From contig JAPYTP010000021.1 of NCBI GenBank assembly GCA_029941885.1, positions 1-46,009 on the forward strand: a DNA stretch of 46,009 nt, in the 5' to 3' direction. The translations under genes and the position numbers were made by a program. The stretch is from Myxococcota bacterium. GTDB taxonomy: Bacteria > Myxococcota_A > UBA9160 > UBA4427. The notes beneath the pieces were generated by a model. That model searched no databases. It worked only from the letters and a program-made list of their open reading frames with translations, and was not told the origin of the DNA. This document shows, piece by piece, positions 8,968 to 17,623 of the stretch (the first letter of the stretch is position 1; every line of letters starts with the position of its first letter).

Positions 8968-9515
8968 ACCACCCAAATCCGGACGCGTACCTGGGAAGTG
9001 CTCGAGGTCGGGGCCCCCGACGATCAGTTCAGTCGTACGGTCGATGCGATGATCATGGTCCTGGTATTCGGGAACGTCCTCGCGGTCATCCTCGAATCCG
9101 TCGCGAGCATCGGTCGCCCCTATCACGACCTCTTCGTGGCCTTCGAAAGAGTTTCGGTCGCGGCGTTCACAGCCGAGTTCCTGTGCAGGATCTGGTCGGC
9201 CGTCGAAGCGACGGATCGAAGCGGCAGCAATTTTCGAAACCGGCTGCGGGATCTCGGCTCACCGATGGCGATCGTCGACCTGCTCGCGATCGCACCCGCC
9301 TATCTGTCTGCGTTCTTCGTCCTCGACCTCCGATTCCTGCGAATCATGCGGCGGCTTCGAATCGTGAGACTCACCCGGTATTCGCGGCCGAGACCCAACG
9401 CGAGAGCTTCCTTCCCCTCGGCCAGGTCCTCGCGGCCCTCGGCCTCGTCGGTCCCGATACCCTGGACAAGGAACTCCGGCTCTACCTGGCCGGGAATGCA
9501 CGCGACCTCCGCTAG
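8968..9515 (+). pseudogene. Ion-transporter (voltage-sensor) remnant fused out of frame to another gene's tail
   Basis: Codons from about 8968 to 9384 encode TWEVLEVGAPDDQF, hydrophobic helices (MIMVLVFGNVLAVILE, AAFTAEFLCRIW, AIVDLLAIAPAYLSAFFVL) and the Arg-rich S4 helix FLRIMRRLRIVRLTRYS. These are the S1-S4 segments of a VIC/Kv-type ion transporter. The pore module (S5, GYGD filter, S6) is absent. Just after LTRYS this frame degenerates to Ser/Pro/Arg translation, while another frame becomes protein-like with good codon bias (LPLGQVLAALGLVG to LYLAGNARDLR) and ends at 9515. I read this as a deletion joining two gene remnants. There is no clear ATG; GTG 8998 is a possible start. A short voltage-sensor-only product cannot be excluded. 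Confidence 0.65.
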
Positions 9516-9553
9516 TCTCGGCGCCGAGGAATCCCGCTGATTGGGGGCAGTGA

Positions 9554-10159
9554 ATGACGATCGAAGTCGTGCTCTTCGACCTTGGCGGCGTGCTCGTCGA
9601 GCTCGGCGGCATGGGCGAGATGGCGATCTTCGCCGACGAGCAGGATGAGGACGAAATCTGGCGGCGCTGGCTGACCTGTCCCTGGGTTCGGCGTTTCGAG
9701 CGCGGCGAATGCGACACCGAGACCTTCGCGCGGGGAATGGTTGAATCCTGGGCGATGCCCGTCGGCCCCGATGCTTTCCTCGAAGCTTTCGCAGCCTGGC
9801 CGAAGGGCATGCTTCCCGGAGCCAGGGATCTCGTGCGCGCGACATCGGAGCGGTCGCGAGTCGCCTGCCTCAGCAACACGAACTCCATCCACACCGATCG
9901 CCAATGGGCCGAGTTCGGGATCTACGAACTATTCGACAGGCTCTTTCTCTCCCATGAAATGGGACTCGTGAAGCCAGATCGCGACGCTTTCGATCACGTC
10001 GTCGGGGAACTCGGCTGTCCGAGGGAGCGCATCCTGTTTCTCGACGACAACCAGATCAACGTGGACGGTGCGCGCGAAGCCGGTCTCGCATCCGAGCGCG
10101 CGGTGGGCGTGGACCAGGCACGCACGATTCTCGAGACTCGAGGCATCCTGCCCGACTGA
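9554..10159 (+). CDS. HAD-family hydrolase (YihX-like)
   Basis: A 201-residue HAD subfamily IA protein. Motif I is VVLFDLGGVL with the nucleophile Asp8; the usual second Asp of DxD is Gly, as in YihX/haloacid-dehalogenase-like members. Motif II is ACLSNTN, the lysine of motif III is in LVKPDRDAF, and motif IV is ILFLDDNQINVDGAREAG. An alpha-helical cap lies between motifs I and II. Such enzymes hydrolyse small phosphomonoesters; the substrate is not predictable. The ATG at 9554 follows a G-rich stretch. It lies just downstream of the broken ion-channel gene and is convergent with the amphi-Trp gene. Confidence 0.9.
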   Translation: MTIEVVLFDLGGVLVELGGMGEMAIFADEQDEDEIWRRWLTCPWVRRFERGECDTETFARGMVESWAMPVGPDAFLEAFAAWPKGMLPGARDLVRATSERSRVACLSNTNSIHTDRQWAEFGIYELFDRLFLSHEMGLVKPDRDAFDHVVGELGCPRERILFLDDNQINVDGAREAGLASERAVGVDQARTILETRGILPD

Positions 10160-10178
10160 GTGGCGGGCCCGATTGGCG

Positions 10179-10415
10179 TCAGTCGTCGAGGGGCCACTTG
10201 AGCTGAATCTCGATCTCCTCTTGCGACGAGCCGCGCTCGTGCTCGATCGAAATCCGTGCGCTCGCTGGGATCGAAACGCGCTCTCCCGCAACCTGGATTC
10301 GAAAGCGACTTCCGTTCTCGAGACAATTCGCGAGCCTCCGTAACTTCGAGACGAACTGCTTCGTGGGATAGTCCCGCTCGATGTCGCGTCTTCCGCGTCT
10401 CTTCCTCGCCGCCAT
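10179..10415 (-). CDS. Amphi-Trp domain-containing small protein
   Basis: A 78-residue protein starting at ATG 10415, with AGGAGG six bases upstream that decides the start; a longer open frame begins at 10583 but its extra residues are not family-like. The sequence runs from a basic N-terminus to TKQFVSKLRRLANCLENG, RIQVAGERVSIP, ARISIEHER and ends with EEIEIQLKWP, which is the amphi-Trp domain (beta-strand domain with a conserved late Trp). The domain's function is not established. It is convergent with the HAD hydrolase and divergent from the acyl-CoA dehydrogenase pair. Confidence 0.8.
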   Translation of the reverse strand: MAARKRRGRRDIERDYPTKQFVSKLRRLANCLENGSRFRIQVAGERVSIPASARISIEHERGSSQEEIEIQLKWPLDD

Positions 10416-10574
10416 CGCATCCCTCCTGACCTTCTCGATAGACTCACGGTAGTCGAGGCAGTGGATCGGAATTCCCCCGGAGGAAGTCGGGGCACCTTGG
10501 CGCCGAGCCCTATACAAGACGCAGCGTTCCGTATATAGTCCGAGACCGCGGTTCACCCCGAGCCGCTCCCTGCC

Positions 10575-10602
10575 TTGCATCAAGACCCGACGCCCATATA
10601 AA
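10575..10602 (+). promoter_or_regulatory. Possible sigma70-type promoter for the acyl-CoA dehydrogenase pair
   Basis: TTGCAT at 10575-10580 and TATAAA at 10597-10602 are separated by 16 bases, and the -10 matches TATAAT at 5 of 6 positions. Transcription would start near 10609, about 30 bases before the chosen ATG at 10640. The -35 matches only 3 of 6, so this is a moderate candidate. Confidence 0.35.
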
Positions 10603-10639
10603 GCAATGGATGGTCGTCGAGTCGCTGGAGCCCACCCCT

Positions 10640-11821
10640 ATGGATTTTGATTTCTCCCCGGAAGAACAGCAATTCGCCGAGGAGGTCGACGCCTGGCTCG
10701 TGGAAAACCACGACCCGGAGGTCATGGACCACCATCGCGAGAATTTTTCCCAACTCTGCGACACCCCCGAACGACGCACCTTCATGAAGAAGCTCGCCGC
10801 GAAGGGCTGGCTGGGGATGTCCTGGCCCAAGGAATACGGCGGCCAGGAAATCGAGGGTGTCTACGAATACATCCTGAACGAAGCGCTCTCGAAGCACGCG
10901 GCACCACAGATCGGCAAGGGCGTCGGCATCATCGGGAAGACACTCATTCGCCATGGGAACGACAAGCTGAAGAACGAATTCCTGCCGATGGTGCTCGATG
11001 CGACCGTCGAGTTCGCGGTCGGATACTCGGAGCCCGAAGCCGGTTCCGACGCGGCGAACATGCAGCTTCGCGCCGACAAGGTCGAGGGAGGCTGGATGCT
11101 CAACGGCCAGAAGATGTGGACGACCTCGGCGCATTTCGCGGAATGGTATTGGGTCGGCGCTCGCACCGACCAGGACAAACCCAAGCACGATGGCCTCTCG
11201 CTCTTCCTGGTGCCGATGGATCATCCCGGTCTCGAGGTGCAGAGCCTGCCGACGATCGGCAAGGACACGACCAACCAGGTCTTCTTCGATGACGTCTTCG
11301 TGCCCGACGACTATCTCGTCGGCAAGCGGGGCAAGGGCTTCCAGATGATCTCGGAGGCGCTCGACCTCGAGCGCTTCACGATGTTCACGCTTTCGCCGAT
11401 CGCCCATCGAAGCGAAGTCCTGGTCGACTGGGTGAAGGACGCGAAACGTGATGACAAGCCGCTGAAGGACGACACGAACGTGCGCTCGAAGATCGCTCAA
11501 ATCGTAACCGACACCGCGGTTGCGAAGGCATTGTCGACGCGCTTCGTCTGCTCGGCGAAGTCGGGAGGCAAGCCTCCGACGATTCAATCCTCCCAATACA
11601 AGCTCTTCACGACCACTCTGAGTCAGCGCGTCTGCAAGGACGCCCTCGACATCCAGGGACACGAGGGCGCGATCATGGAAGGCCAGGACGATGCACCGCT
11701 TCGCGGTCGCTTCGAAGGTGCCTACCGGGCGACGATGAACGAAACCGTCGGCGGCGGCTCTTCGGAGATCCAGAAGAACATCATCGCGCGACGCTATCTC
11801 GGCTTGCCCAAGAATTTTTGA
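10640..11821 (+). CDS. Acyl-CoA dehydrogenase, catalytic-type subunit of an adjacent pair
   Basis: A 393-residue flavoprotein that would form a trans-2-enoyl-CoA from an acyl-CoA. I start at ATG 10640 (MDFDFSPEEQ), the typical N-terminus, rather than the in-frame ATG ten codons earlier. Visible features are the helical N-domain, GYSEPEAGSDAANMQLRA (flavin/substrate loop), LNGQKMWTTSAHFAEWYW, and TVGGGSSEIQKNIIARR at the end. The MCAD-position glutamate is replaced by Gly, but Glu244 in ALDLERF aligns with the isovaleryl-CoA-dehydrogenase-type catalytic base. It resembles mycobacterial FadE29-like large subunits. A second acyl-CoA dehydrogenase follows 104 bases downstream, as in alpha2beta2 steroid side-chain dehydrogenases. 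Confidence 0.92.
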   Translation: MDFDFSPEEQQFAEEVDAWLVENHDPEVMDHHRENFSQLCDTPERRTFMKKLAAKGWLGMSWPKEYGGQEIEGVYEYILNEALSKHAAPQIGKGVGIIGKTLIRHGNDKLKNEFLPMVLDATVEFAVGYSEPEAGSDAANMQLRADKVEGGWMLNGQKMWTTSAHFAEWYWVGARTDQDKPKHDGLSLFLVPMDHPGLEVQSLPTIGKDTTNQVFFDDVFVPDDYLVGKRGKGFQMISEALDLERFTMFTLSPIAHRSEVLVDWVKDAKRDDKPLKDDTNVRSKIAQIVTDTAVAKALSTRFVCSAKSGGKPPTIQSSQYKLFTTTLSQRVCKDALDIQGHEGAIMEGQDDAPLRGRFEGAYRATMNETVGGGSSEIQKNIIARRYLGLPKNF

Positions 11822-11925
11822 AAGACGGAGCGCTCGGCCCCAGGGCCGTCGCGCGAACACACCATATCGGCCGGGCGCTCTGCCGCTTTCGTTAAGCAAC
11901 GCCGCCGGCCGTAGGAGAATCCCCG

Positions 11926-13041
11926 ATGGATCTCGATTTCAGCGAAGAACAGCAGATGGTGATCGATATGTCCCGCGCGATGCTCGAGGAGCATTGTCCG
12001 TCGCAGACGGTTCGCGACATGGAAGACGACCCGAAGGGCTACCCCGAAGGTCTCTGGAAGCAGATGAGCGAACTCGGCCTGAACGGGCTGCTGATTCCGG
12101 AAAGCTACGGGGGCGGGGGACTCGGCATCCTCGAAGCCGCCTTCGTCTACGAAGAACTCGGACGCGCCATGGCGCCGGTCCCGCATTTCGTCTCCTGTGT
12201 CATCAGCGCCAAGCTGCTCCTCGAGGCGGGGAGCGACGCGCAGAAGGACGCCTGGCTCGGCAAGATCGCCGAGGGCACCGCGATCTTCACTCCCGCCTGG
12301 CTCGAGCCCGAACGCGGCTTCGGCGAGGTGGGCGTTGCGCTCCAGGCCAAGGCGAACGGCGATGGATTCTCGCTCTCCGGTCGCAAGCGCTCGGTGCCTT
12401 ATGCGAGCTCCGCGGACCAACTGATCGTGCTCGCCCGCACCGATGCCGGCGTCGACCTCCTGCTGGTCGATCCGAACGCGGATGGGATCACCATGAAGCA
12501 ACTTCTTTCCCAGGGTCGCGAGCCGCAGTATCAGATCGACTTCGCAGACGTGAAGGTTTCGGCGGAGAATCGGATCGGAGCGGCGGGCAGTGGCTGGGAA
12601 ACCTGGAACAAGGTCATGCTCGAGGGAATCATTCTGCTGGCCGCCCAGGCGATCGGTGGAGCCGATCGATGTCTCGCCGAGACGGTGGAGTACGCCAAGG
12701 AACGCGTACAATTCGACAAGCCCCTCGGTGCCTTCCAGGCCCTGGCCCACTACATGGCCGATGCCTCGACCTCGATCGACGGGGGCCGAGTGCTCGTTCA
12801 TGAGGCGGCCTGGAACGCTGCGGAAGGTCGCTCGGTGTCGCGCTTCGGCCCGATGGCGAAGCTCTTCTGCTGTGAGACCTACCGTGAGACGACGCGGGTC
12901 TGCGCCCAGATCTGGGGCGGCGTCGCCTTTACGATCGAATACGACCAGCAGATGTTCTTCCGCCGAGCCAAGCAGCTACAGCTCTCCTGGTGGGACGCAC
13001 CCTACCTCGAAGAGTTGATCGCTGCGGACGTGCTCGACTAG
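11926..13041 (+). CDS. Acyl-CoA dehydrogenase, second subunit of the pair
   Basis: A 371-residue acyl-CoA-dehydrogenase-family protein, start ATG 11926 preceded by GGAG. Family signs are MDLDFSEEQQ, the helical domain through LNGLLIPESYGGGGLG, and ERVQFDKPLGAFQALAH, the canonical arginine/QF-x-KPL-x-x-FQ helix near residue 270. The middle domain lacks the clear YxEPEAGSD flavin loop of its neighbour; instead it has TPAWLEPERGFGEV. It resembles the shorter, FadE28-type partner subunits. Adjacent same-strand placement suggests a heterotetramer with the preceding protein; this is inference from gene order and family precedent. It converges with the GST gene, only 12 bases separating the stop codons. 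Confidence 0.9.
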   Translation: MDLDFSEEQQMVIDMSRAMLEEHCPSQTVRDMEDDPKGYPEGLWKQMSELGLNGLLIPESYGGGGLGILEAAFVYEELGRAMAPVPHFVSCVISAKLLLEAGSDAQKDAWLGKIAEGTAIFTPAWLEPERGFGEVGVALQAKANGDGFSLSGRKRSVPYASSADQLIVLARTDAGVDLLLVDPNADGITMKQLLSQGREPQYQIDFADVKVSAENRIGAAGSGWETWNKVMLEGIILLAAQAIGGADRCLAETVEYAKERVQFDKPLGAFQALAHYMADASTSIDGGRVLVHEAAWNAAEGRSVSRFGPMAKLFCCETYRETTRVCAQIWGGVAFTIEYDQQMFFRRAKQLQLSWWDAPYLEELIAADVLD

Positions 13042-13053
13042 CCCTCACGGTCG

Positions 13054-13797
13054 TTACGCTTTCGACCGCGCGGCCTCCGGATCACCGCCGAGTTTTCGGA
13101 TCTGCTCGTCGTAGACCGGAATCTCCGGCGCGATCGACGCAACTTTCCGCCAGGCTCGAACCGCCGGCTGCGATTCGACTCGCTCGGCGTACGTCTCGAG
13201 ATCCGCCTCGAGTTCGATCCCGTAGGTCCTGAATCGGGTCAGGACGGGGAAGAACATGCAGTCCGCGATACCGAACGACCCAAACAAGAAAGGTCCGCCG
13301 GATGCCGCGAGGCTCGTGCGCCAGATCTCTTTTGCGCGCTCGATCTCCAAAGCGGTCGACGCGTCCGGAAGGAATCCAGGAACGCGCGCGAAAACGTGGC
13401 AGCTCATCTCCGTCCGGAGATGATGAAAGCCCGTCGTCATCTCGCAGCAGACCGCGCGCGCCTGTGCCCGATCGATCGCGTCCGCTGGCCAGAGCTCCGC
13501 ACGGGGATAGGCATCCGCCACCCATTCGCAGATCGCGAGAGATTCGTGGATGGGTCGACCCTCGACGTGCAGGATCGGAAAGAGTCCCGTCACGCTCCCC
13601 TGCCCTCGGCGCCGAGCGAGTTGTTCGTTCTTCACGTCGACCAGTCCCGGTCCATCGGATTTCCCTTGCAGACCCAGATCGGGGAGCTCGACGACCTCCG
13701 TCTCGAAGTCCGCATTCGCGTGGGATAGCGCCAGCCAGGGTCGGATCGACCAGGACGAGTAGCGGAGGCTGAGAGCGATGAGACGGAGTGGCTGCAT
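13054..13797 (-). CDS. Glutathione S-transferase family protein
   Basis: A 247-residue protein with a GST layout. The N-terminal thioredoxin-like domain starts MQPLRLIALSLRYSSWSIRPWLAL, with a Ser-rich active-site region instead of the Cys or Tyr of some classes. The VTGLFPILHVEGRPIHESLAICEWVADAYP segment carries the cis-Pro and the ES motif that contacts glutathione. The rest is an all-helical C-terminal domain with PFLFGSFGIADCMFFPVL, the N-capping GxFxIAD motif. I prefer ATG 13797; a TTG five codons upstream is possible. It may conjugate electrophiles or isomerise substrates; its neighbourhood is catabolic, but the substrate is unknown. Confidence 0.9.
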   Translation of the reverse strand: MQPLRLIALSLRYSSWSIRPWLALSHANADFETEVVELPDLGLQGKSDGPGLVDVKNEQLARRRGQGSVTGLFPILHVEGRPIHESLAICEWVADAYPRAELWPADAIDRAQARAVCCEMTTGFHHLRTEMSCHVFARVPGFLPDASTALEIERAKEIWRTSLAASGGPFLFGSFGIADCMFFPVLTRFRTYGIELEADLETYAERVESQPAVRAWRKVASIAPEIPVYDEQIRKLGGDPEAARSKA

Positions 13798-13844
13798 GAG
13801 TAGGCTTCCCAACGATCGAATCGGGTAGATCGGAATCGAGCCGC

Positions 13845-14819
13845 CTAGACAGTCAAATCACCCAGCCGCCAGTTCGTCTCGGTCGAAAGGCGCTCCGCGA
13901 ATTCGGCGGTGTAGGCGTTTTCGGGATCCTCTCGGACCATCCGGTCGAGTACGTGAGCGTCCTCGCCAACGAGGATCCGCCAGCGACCCGCGCGCACGCC
14001 GTCAAGGATGATCGTCGCCGCAGCGGCCGCAGTCATTGGAGCGTCATCGCGAAAGGTCTCCCCCTGCATGACGAGCGCTTGTCGAAGTTGATCGTTCGTC
14101 GCGTTTCCGAAGTCGATTCCCCGGGACTCGAAGACCTCCCTCGCATCGGCGAGTTCCTGGTCGCTCATCTCCTTGGGATCCGTTCCGAGCACCTTCCCCG
14201 AGTTGATCACGATCGACGTCCCGATGTGGCCGGGCATCACGACGGAGACCTTCACGTGTGGCGCATTCAGTCTGAGATCGTTGATGAGCGCCTCGCTGAA
14301 TCCCTTGACCGCGAATTTCGCTGCGCTGTAGGCGGTGTGCGAGATATTCGGGCCGAGGGTTGCCCAGAATCCGTTGACGGAACTCGTATTGATCAGATGG
14401 CCTTCCTCCGCCGCCATCAGCATCGGCAAGAACGTTCGCGTACCGAAATACACGCCATACCAGCAGATATTGAAGGTCCGCTCCCACGCTTCTCGATCGT
14501 CGACGATCACACTGCCCGTGCCGCCGATGCCAGCATTATTGAAGACCAGATTCACATAGTCGGTCTCGTGCTCGCGCATCACCTCGTCACGAAAACGCAG
14601 CAGGTCCGCCTCGTTCGAGACGTCCGCATCGTGGGTCGTAACGCGAAGTCCGCCCGGGCACTCGGCTTCACAGATCGCCTTCGTCCGTTCCATGTTCTCC
14701 GCGGACACATCGCACATCGCCACGTGACAACCCGCAGCTGCGAGCTGGCGGGCCAGTTCTCGGCCCATGCCGGTGCCGCCTCCGGTGATGACGGCAATCC
14801 TGTCTTCGAAGGAATTCAA
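13845..14819 (-). CDS. SDR family NAD(P)-dependent oxidoreductase
   Basis: A 324-residue classical SDR with an extended C-terminus. TGGGTGMGRELA is the cofactor loop, NNAGIGGTG follows, INTSSVNGF supplies the Ser and TAYSAAKFAVKG the catalytic Tyr-x3-Lys. The start is TTG at 14819 behind GAGGGGGA about 7 bases away; there is no better ATG. It follows the CoA-transferase gene by 69 bases on the same strand, so the two are likely co-transcribed. A role on a hydroxyacyl or cyclic alcohol intermediate is plausible from context only. Confidence 0.88.
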   Translation of the reverse strand: MNSFEDRIAVITGGGTGMGRELARQLAAAGCHVAMCDVSAENMERTKAICEAECPGGLRVTTHDADVSNEADLLRFRDEVMREHETDYVNLVFNNAGIGGTGSVIVDDREAWERTFNICWYGVYFGTRTFLPMLMAAEEGHLINTSSVNGFWATLGPNISHTAYSAAKFAVKGFSEALINDLRLNAPHVKVSVVMPGHIGTSIVINSGKVLGTDPKEMSDQELADAREVFESRGIDFGNATNDQLRQALVMQGETFRDDAPMTAAAAATIILDGVRAGRWRILVGEDAHVLDRMVREDPENAYTAEFAERLSTETNWRLGDLTV

Positions 14820-14888
14820 GCTTCAGTCCCCCTCAATGAACGGATCCAGTCCTGGATCAGCTCCTGTATCGGTCTCAGCCTCGCCTCG

Positions 14889-17360
14889 TCAAGTCGCGTC
14901 CTCGATCACGCCGACATCGACGAATCGAGCGATCTCGTCCTGTGTGAGTCCGACGATGTCGCGAAACACCGCGCCGTTGTCGTGGCCAATGGATGATCCT
15001 GTGTGGGTCGAGCGACCGGGGGTTCCCGTCAGTCCGAGCGGAATTCCGGAAGCCGTCACCACACCCCTCTTGAAATGCGGAATCTCCTCGAAGAATTTGC
15101 GATGGGCCAGTTGGGGATCACGCCGGAGCATGTCCTCGGTGTTCTGGACGACCCCTACGGCAAGACCCGCGTCCCGACAGGCGTCGAGAAGAACGTAGTC
15201 GTCCTGGTCGGCGGTCCACGCCGAGAGCGACGACTCGAGGTCTCCCTGGTGTTCGATCCGGTCGGCGGTCGTTTCGAAGCGCGATTGCATGGCCCAGGCG
15301 GGCGAACCCATCACTTGGCACAGACCGCGCCAATCCTCGTCGGTCTCGATGCAGAGTACGATCCATCGATCGTCCCCCCGGCACGGGAAACATCCGTAGG
15401 GCGCAACACCGGGCTCCCGATTCCCGAGGCGCACCGGCTCCTCGCCCGTCGCCGCATACTCGACGATCACGCGACCGATGGACGCGACCGTCGTCTCGAA
15501 TTGCGAGAGGTGGATCACCTGTCCCTCGCCGCTGCGATCGCGCTCGAGCAGCGCGGCCATCAGCGCCACCAAGCCGTGCAGCGCCGAGAGCGGATCAGGG
15601 TAGGCAAAGTGGGAGATGGTGCACTCTCGACCGGGAAAGCCCGAGAAGCCGCAGAGACCGGACAACGCTTCGATGTTGGGTCCCCAGGTCACGTAATGTG
15701 AGAGGGGACCGGTCTCGCCGAAGCCGCTCGACTCGAGCATCACGAGTTCGGTCTTTCGTGCGGCTCGCGCCGCGAGGGCTTCGAAGCCGAGTCCGAGTTT
15801 CTCGAGAACGCCCGTGCTGTAGTTCGCGATGACGGCATCGCTTTGATCGATGATCTGGCGACACAACTCCGCGCCGTCCTCGTTTCGCAAATCGAGGGAT
15901 ACGAAACGCTTGCCCGCACTCCAATCGGTAAACCAGGGCGAACACTCGGGCTGGGTTCCGAGTTCGGGCTCCCGCGGAGCGACGAATAGCCGTGGAACGT
16001 CCGGGAAGGCATGCGACTCGACCTTGATGACCTCGGCCCCGGCCCAGGCGAGCATGCGACCGATCCAGGGTGCGGCAAGGCCCGTGCCGAACTCGACGAT
16101 TCGAAGGCCCTCGAGCGCTCCCTTCGTGGGCTTCCCCGCCGCTTCCGGTGCGGCCTGCAACGGCCGGGGGGCGATCGACTTCCTGGGCGTGTCGAGGATC
16201 GCGTCATCGTGCTCGCCGATCCCCGGAGCCCGCCGCGCGGTCTTCCATCCCGAGCGCGCCGGCCGGTAGGGCGCCCCGGGTACCATCAGCTCGCGTCCAT
16301 TCTCGAGCTCGAGCGCCGCGAAGAAATTCCGATCGACGAGCTGCGGATCCACTGCGATCCGCTCGGCGGTGTGAATGGGCGTGAACGCGATATGCCGGCG
16401 CTGGCCTTCGTGATAGGCCTCGTCGACAGTGAGTTGAATGGTCAGGTCGCCGATGAAGACATCGAGCAGCTCGCGATAGGGAAGGCGACTCGAGGAGGGC
16501 CCGTGGAACTCCTCCATCAGGACTTCTTCGTTGCGAGTCACCTCGTGGATCCAATCGGCGAGAGCCTTCCAGTGGGCCGGGCGATTGACCATCAAATAGA
16601 CGAGACCGTCCTTGCAACGGTAGGCGCCGGAGGGCACGGAGGCGACCAGACCCGTGCCGACTCGTTTGGGAATGATGCCGTCTTCGAGCCATTTCCCGAC
16701 TCCCGCGATATGCGTGATCGCCGTGACGACTTCGAGGCTCGACACGTCGACGTGTTGCCCCTGCCCACTGCGATCGCGGTGATGGAGAGCGATCAGGCTC
16801 GCCGAGGCCGCAACGCTGGCGGTGATGATGTCGGCCTGATGTCCGGCGAGACGCACGGGCGGATCGTTGGGGTCACCGATCGAGGTCATCGCCCCGCCCA
16901 TCGCGCTAGCGATCAGGTCGTTCGACCGCGCCTCCCGCGCGGGCCCCGTCTGCCCGAATCCCGAAACCGAGGTCAGCACGAGTCCGCCGTGATCTGCGGA
17001 CAGAGCCGGGTAGTCCAGACCGAGGCGTTCGAGGGTCCCGACCGGCAGCGATTCCAGGATCAGATCGGATTCCGCGGCGAGTGCCCGAAAGCGATCCCGA
17101 TCCCCGTCGCTCTCGAGATCGAGTGAGACGCTTCGCTTGTTCGCATTCTCGTAGAGGAAGGGGAGACTCGGACCTTCTGGACCGCCGAAGAGAGGTTGCT
17201 CGCGGCGACCCGGATCGCCGTCGACCGGCTCGACCTTGATCACGTCGGCCCCGAGATCGGCGAGGAGCTTTCCACAATAGGCGGCTCGCGAAGAAGTGAG
17301 ATCGAGCACGCGGAGGTGCCCGAGCGCTCCTCCATCAACTCCTCCGGCTGCCCCGCTCAC
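14889..17360 (-). CDS. Tandem (two-domain) CaiB/BaiF-type family III CoA-transferase
   Basis: An 823-residue protein containing two complete family III CoA-transferase domains; single-domain members are about 400 residues. Domain 1 starts LRVLDLTSSRAAYCGKLLADLGADVIKVEP. Domain 2 begins near residue 410 with GLRIVEFGTGLAAPWIGRMLAW. The expected catalytic Asp (acyl-aspartyl intermediate in known enzymes) appears to be present in both: GHQADIITA in domain 1 and YPDPLSALHG in domain 2. The start is GTG 17360, fixed by AGGAGG six bases upstream. It should move CoA between acids, activating substrates for the CoA-dependent enzymes nearby. It heads a likely two-gene operon with the SDR downstream. 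Confidence 0.93.
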   Translation of the reverse strand: MSGAAGGVDGGALGHLRVLDLTSSRAAYCGKLLADLGADVIKVEPVDGDPGRREQPLFGGPEGPSLPFLYENANKRSVSLDLESDGDRDRFRALAAESDLILESLPVGTLERLGLDYPALSADHGGLVLTSVSGFGQTGPAREARSNDLIASAMGGAMTSIGDPNDPPVRLAGHQADIITASVAASASLIALHHRDRSGQGQHVDVSSLEVVTAITHIAGVGKWLEDGIIPKRVGTGLVASVPSGAYRCKDGLVYLMVNRPAHWKALADWIHEVTRNEEVLMEEFHGPSSSRLPYRELLDVFIGDLTIQLTVDEAYHEGQRRHIAFTPIHTAERIAVDPQLVDRNFFAALELENGRELMVPGAPYRPARSGWKTARRAPGIGEHDDAILDTPRKSIAPRPLQAAPEAAGKPTKGALEGLRIVEFGTGLAAPWIGRMLAWAGAEVIKVESHAFPDVPRLFVAPREPELGTQPECSPWFTDWSAGKRFVSLDLRNEDGAELCRQIIDQSDAVIANYSTGVLEKLGLGFEALAARAARKTELVMLESSGFGETGPLSHYVTWGPNIEALSGLCGFSGFPGRECTISHFAYPDPLSALHGLVALMAALLERDRSGEGQVIHLSQFETTVASIGRVIVEYAATGEEPVRLGNREPGVAPYGCFPCRGDDRWIVLCIETDEDWRGLCQVMGSPAWAMQSRFETTADRIEHQGDLESSLSAWTADQDDYVLLDACRDAGLAVGVVQNTEDMLRRDPQLAHRKFFEEIPHFKRGVVTASGIPLGLTGTPGRSTHTGSSIGHDNGAVFRDIVGLTQDEIARFVDVGVIEDAT

Positions 17361-17365
17361 GATCG

Positions 17366-17371
17366 CCTCCT
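17366..17371 (-). promoter_or_regulatory. Ribosome binding site fixing a GTG start
   Basis: On the minus strand this reads AGGAGG and lies six bases before the GTG at 17360 of the tandem CoA-transferase. Confidence 0.6.
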
Positions 17372-17454
17372 GGCCGTCGCCGGCTCGCAGCGACCCGACC
17401 GATCCCGTTCATCGGGTCGAGGCCCCGAAGGTAGACCGCGCACGCGCGGCGATG

Positions 17455-17545
17455 CTACCGCTCCGTTCTCATTATTCTCAGTAGAAAGCCCTATGAAAAA
17501 TCGCTAGAAAAAGAATTCGAGAACCAGAAATATCGAACCTTCTCC
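17455..17545. promoter_or_regulatory. AT-rich divergent intergenic segment, probable promoter region
   Basis: The 263-base gap between the divergent CoA-transferase and DUF3313 genes has a patch that is conspicuously AT-rich for this genome, with several A-runs. AATAAT-like and TATGAA-like hexamers occur on the two strands at loose spacing. I cannot fix a specific -10/-35 pair. It probably holds the promoters of both genes. Confidence 0.35.
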
Positions 17546-17623
17546 GGATTTTCCCCCATGGCGATCTCCTGATTTCCCTTAGATTCCTCGTTGCCCGCCA
17601 GAACTGCCATGGGAGGATTCGAC

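Noticed and set aside
10580-11899. 439-codon minus-strand frame opposite the first acyl-CoA dehydrogenase
   Set aside because: Same antisense effect; no domain is recognisable.
11994-12803. 269-codon plus-strand frame inside the second acyl-CoA dehydrogenase
   Set aside because: It is an Arg/Gly-rich shadow of the acyl-CoA dehydrogenase gene, which has clear family motifs.
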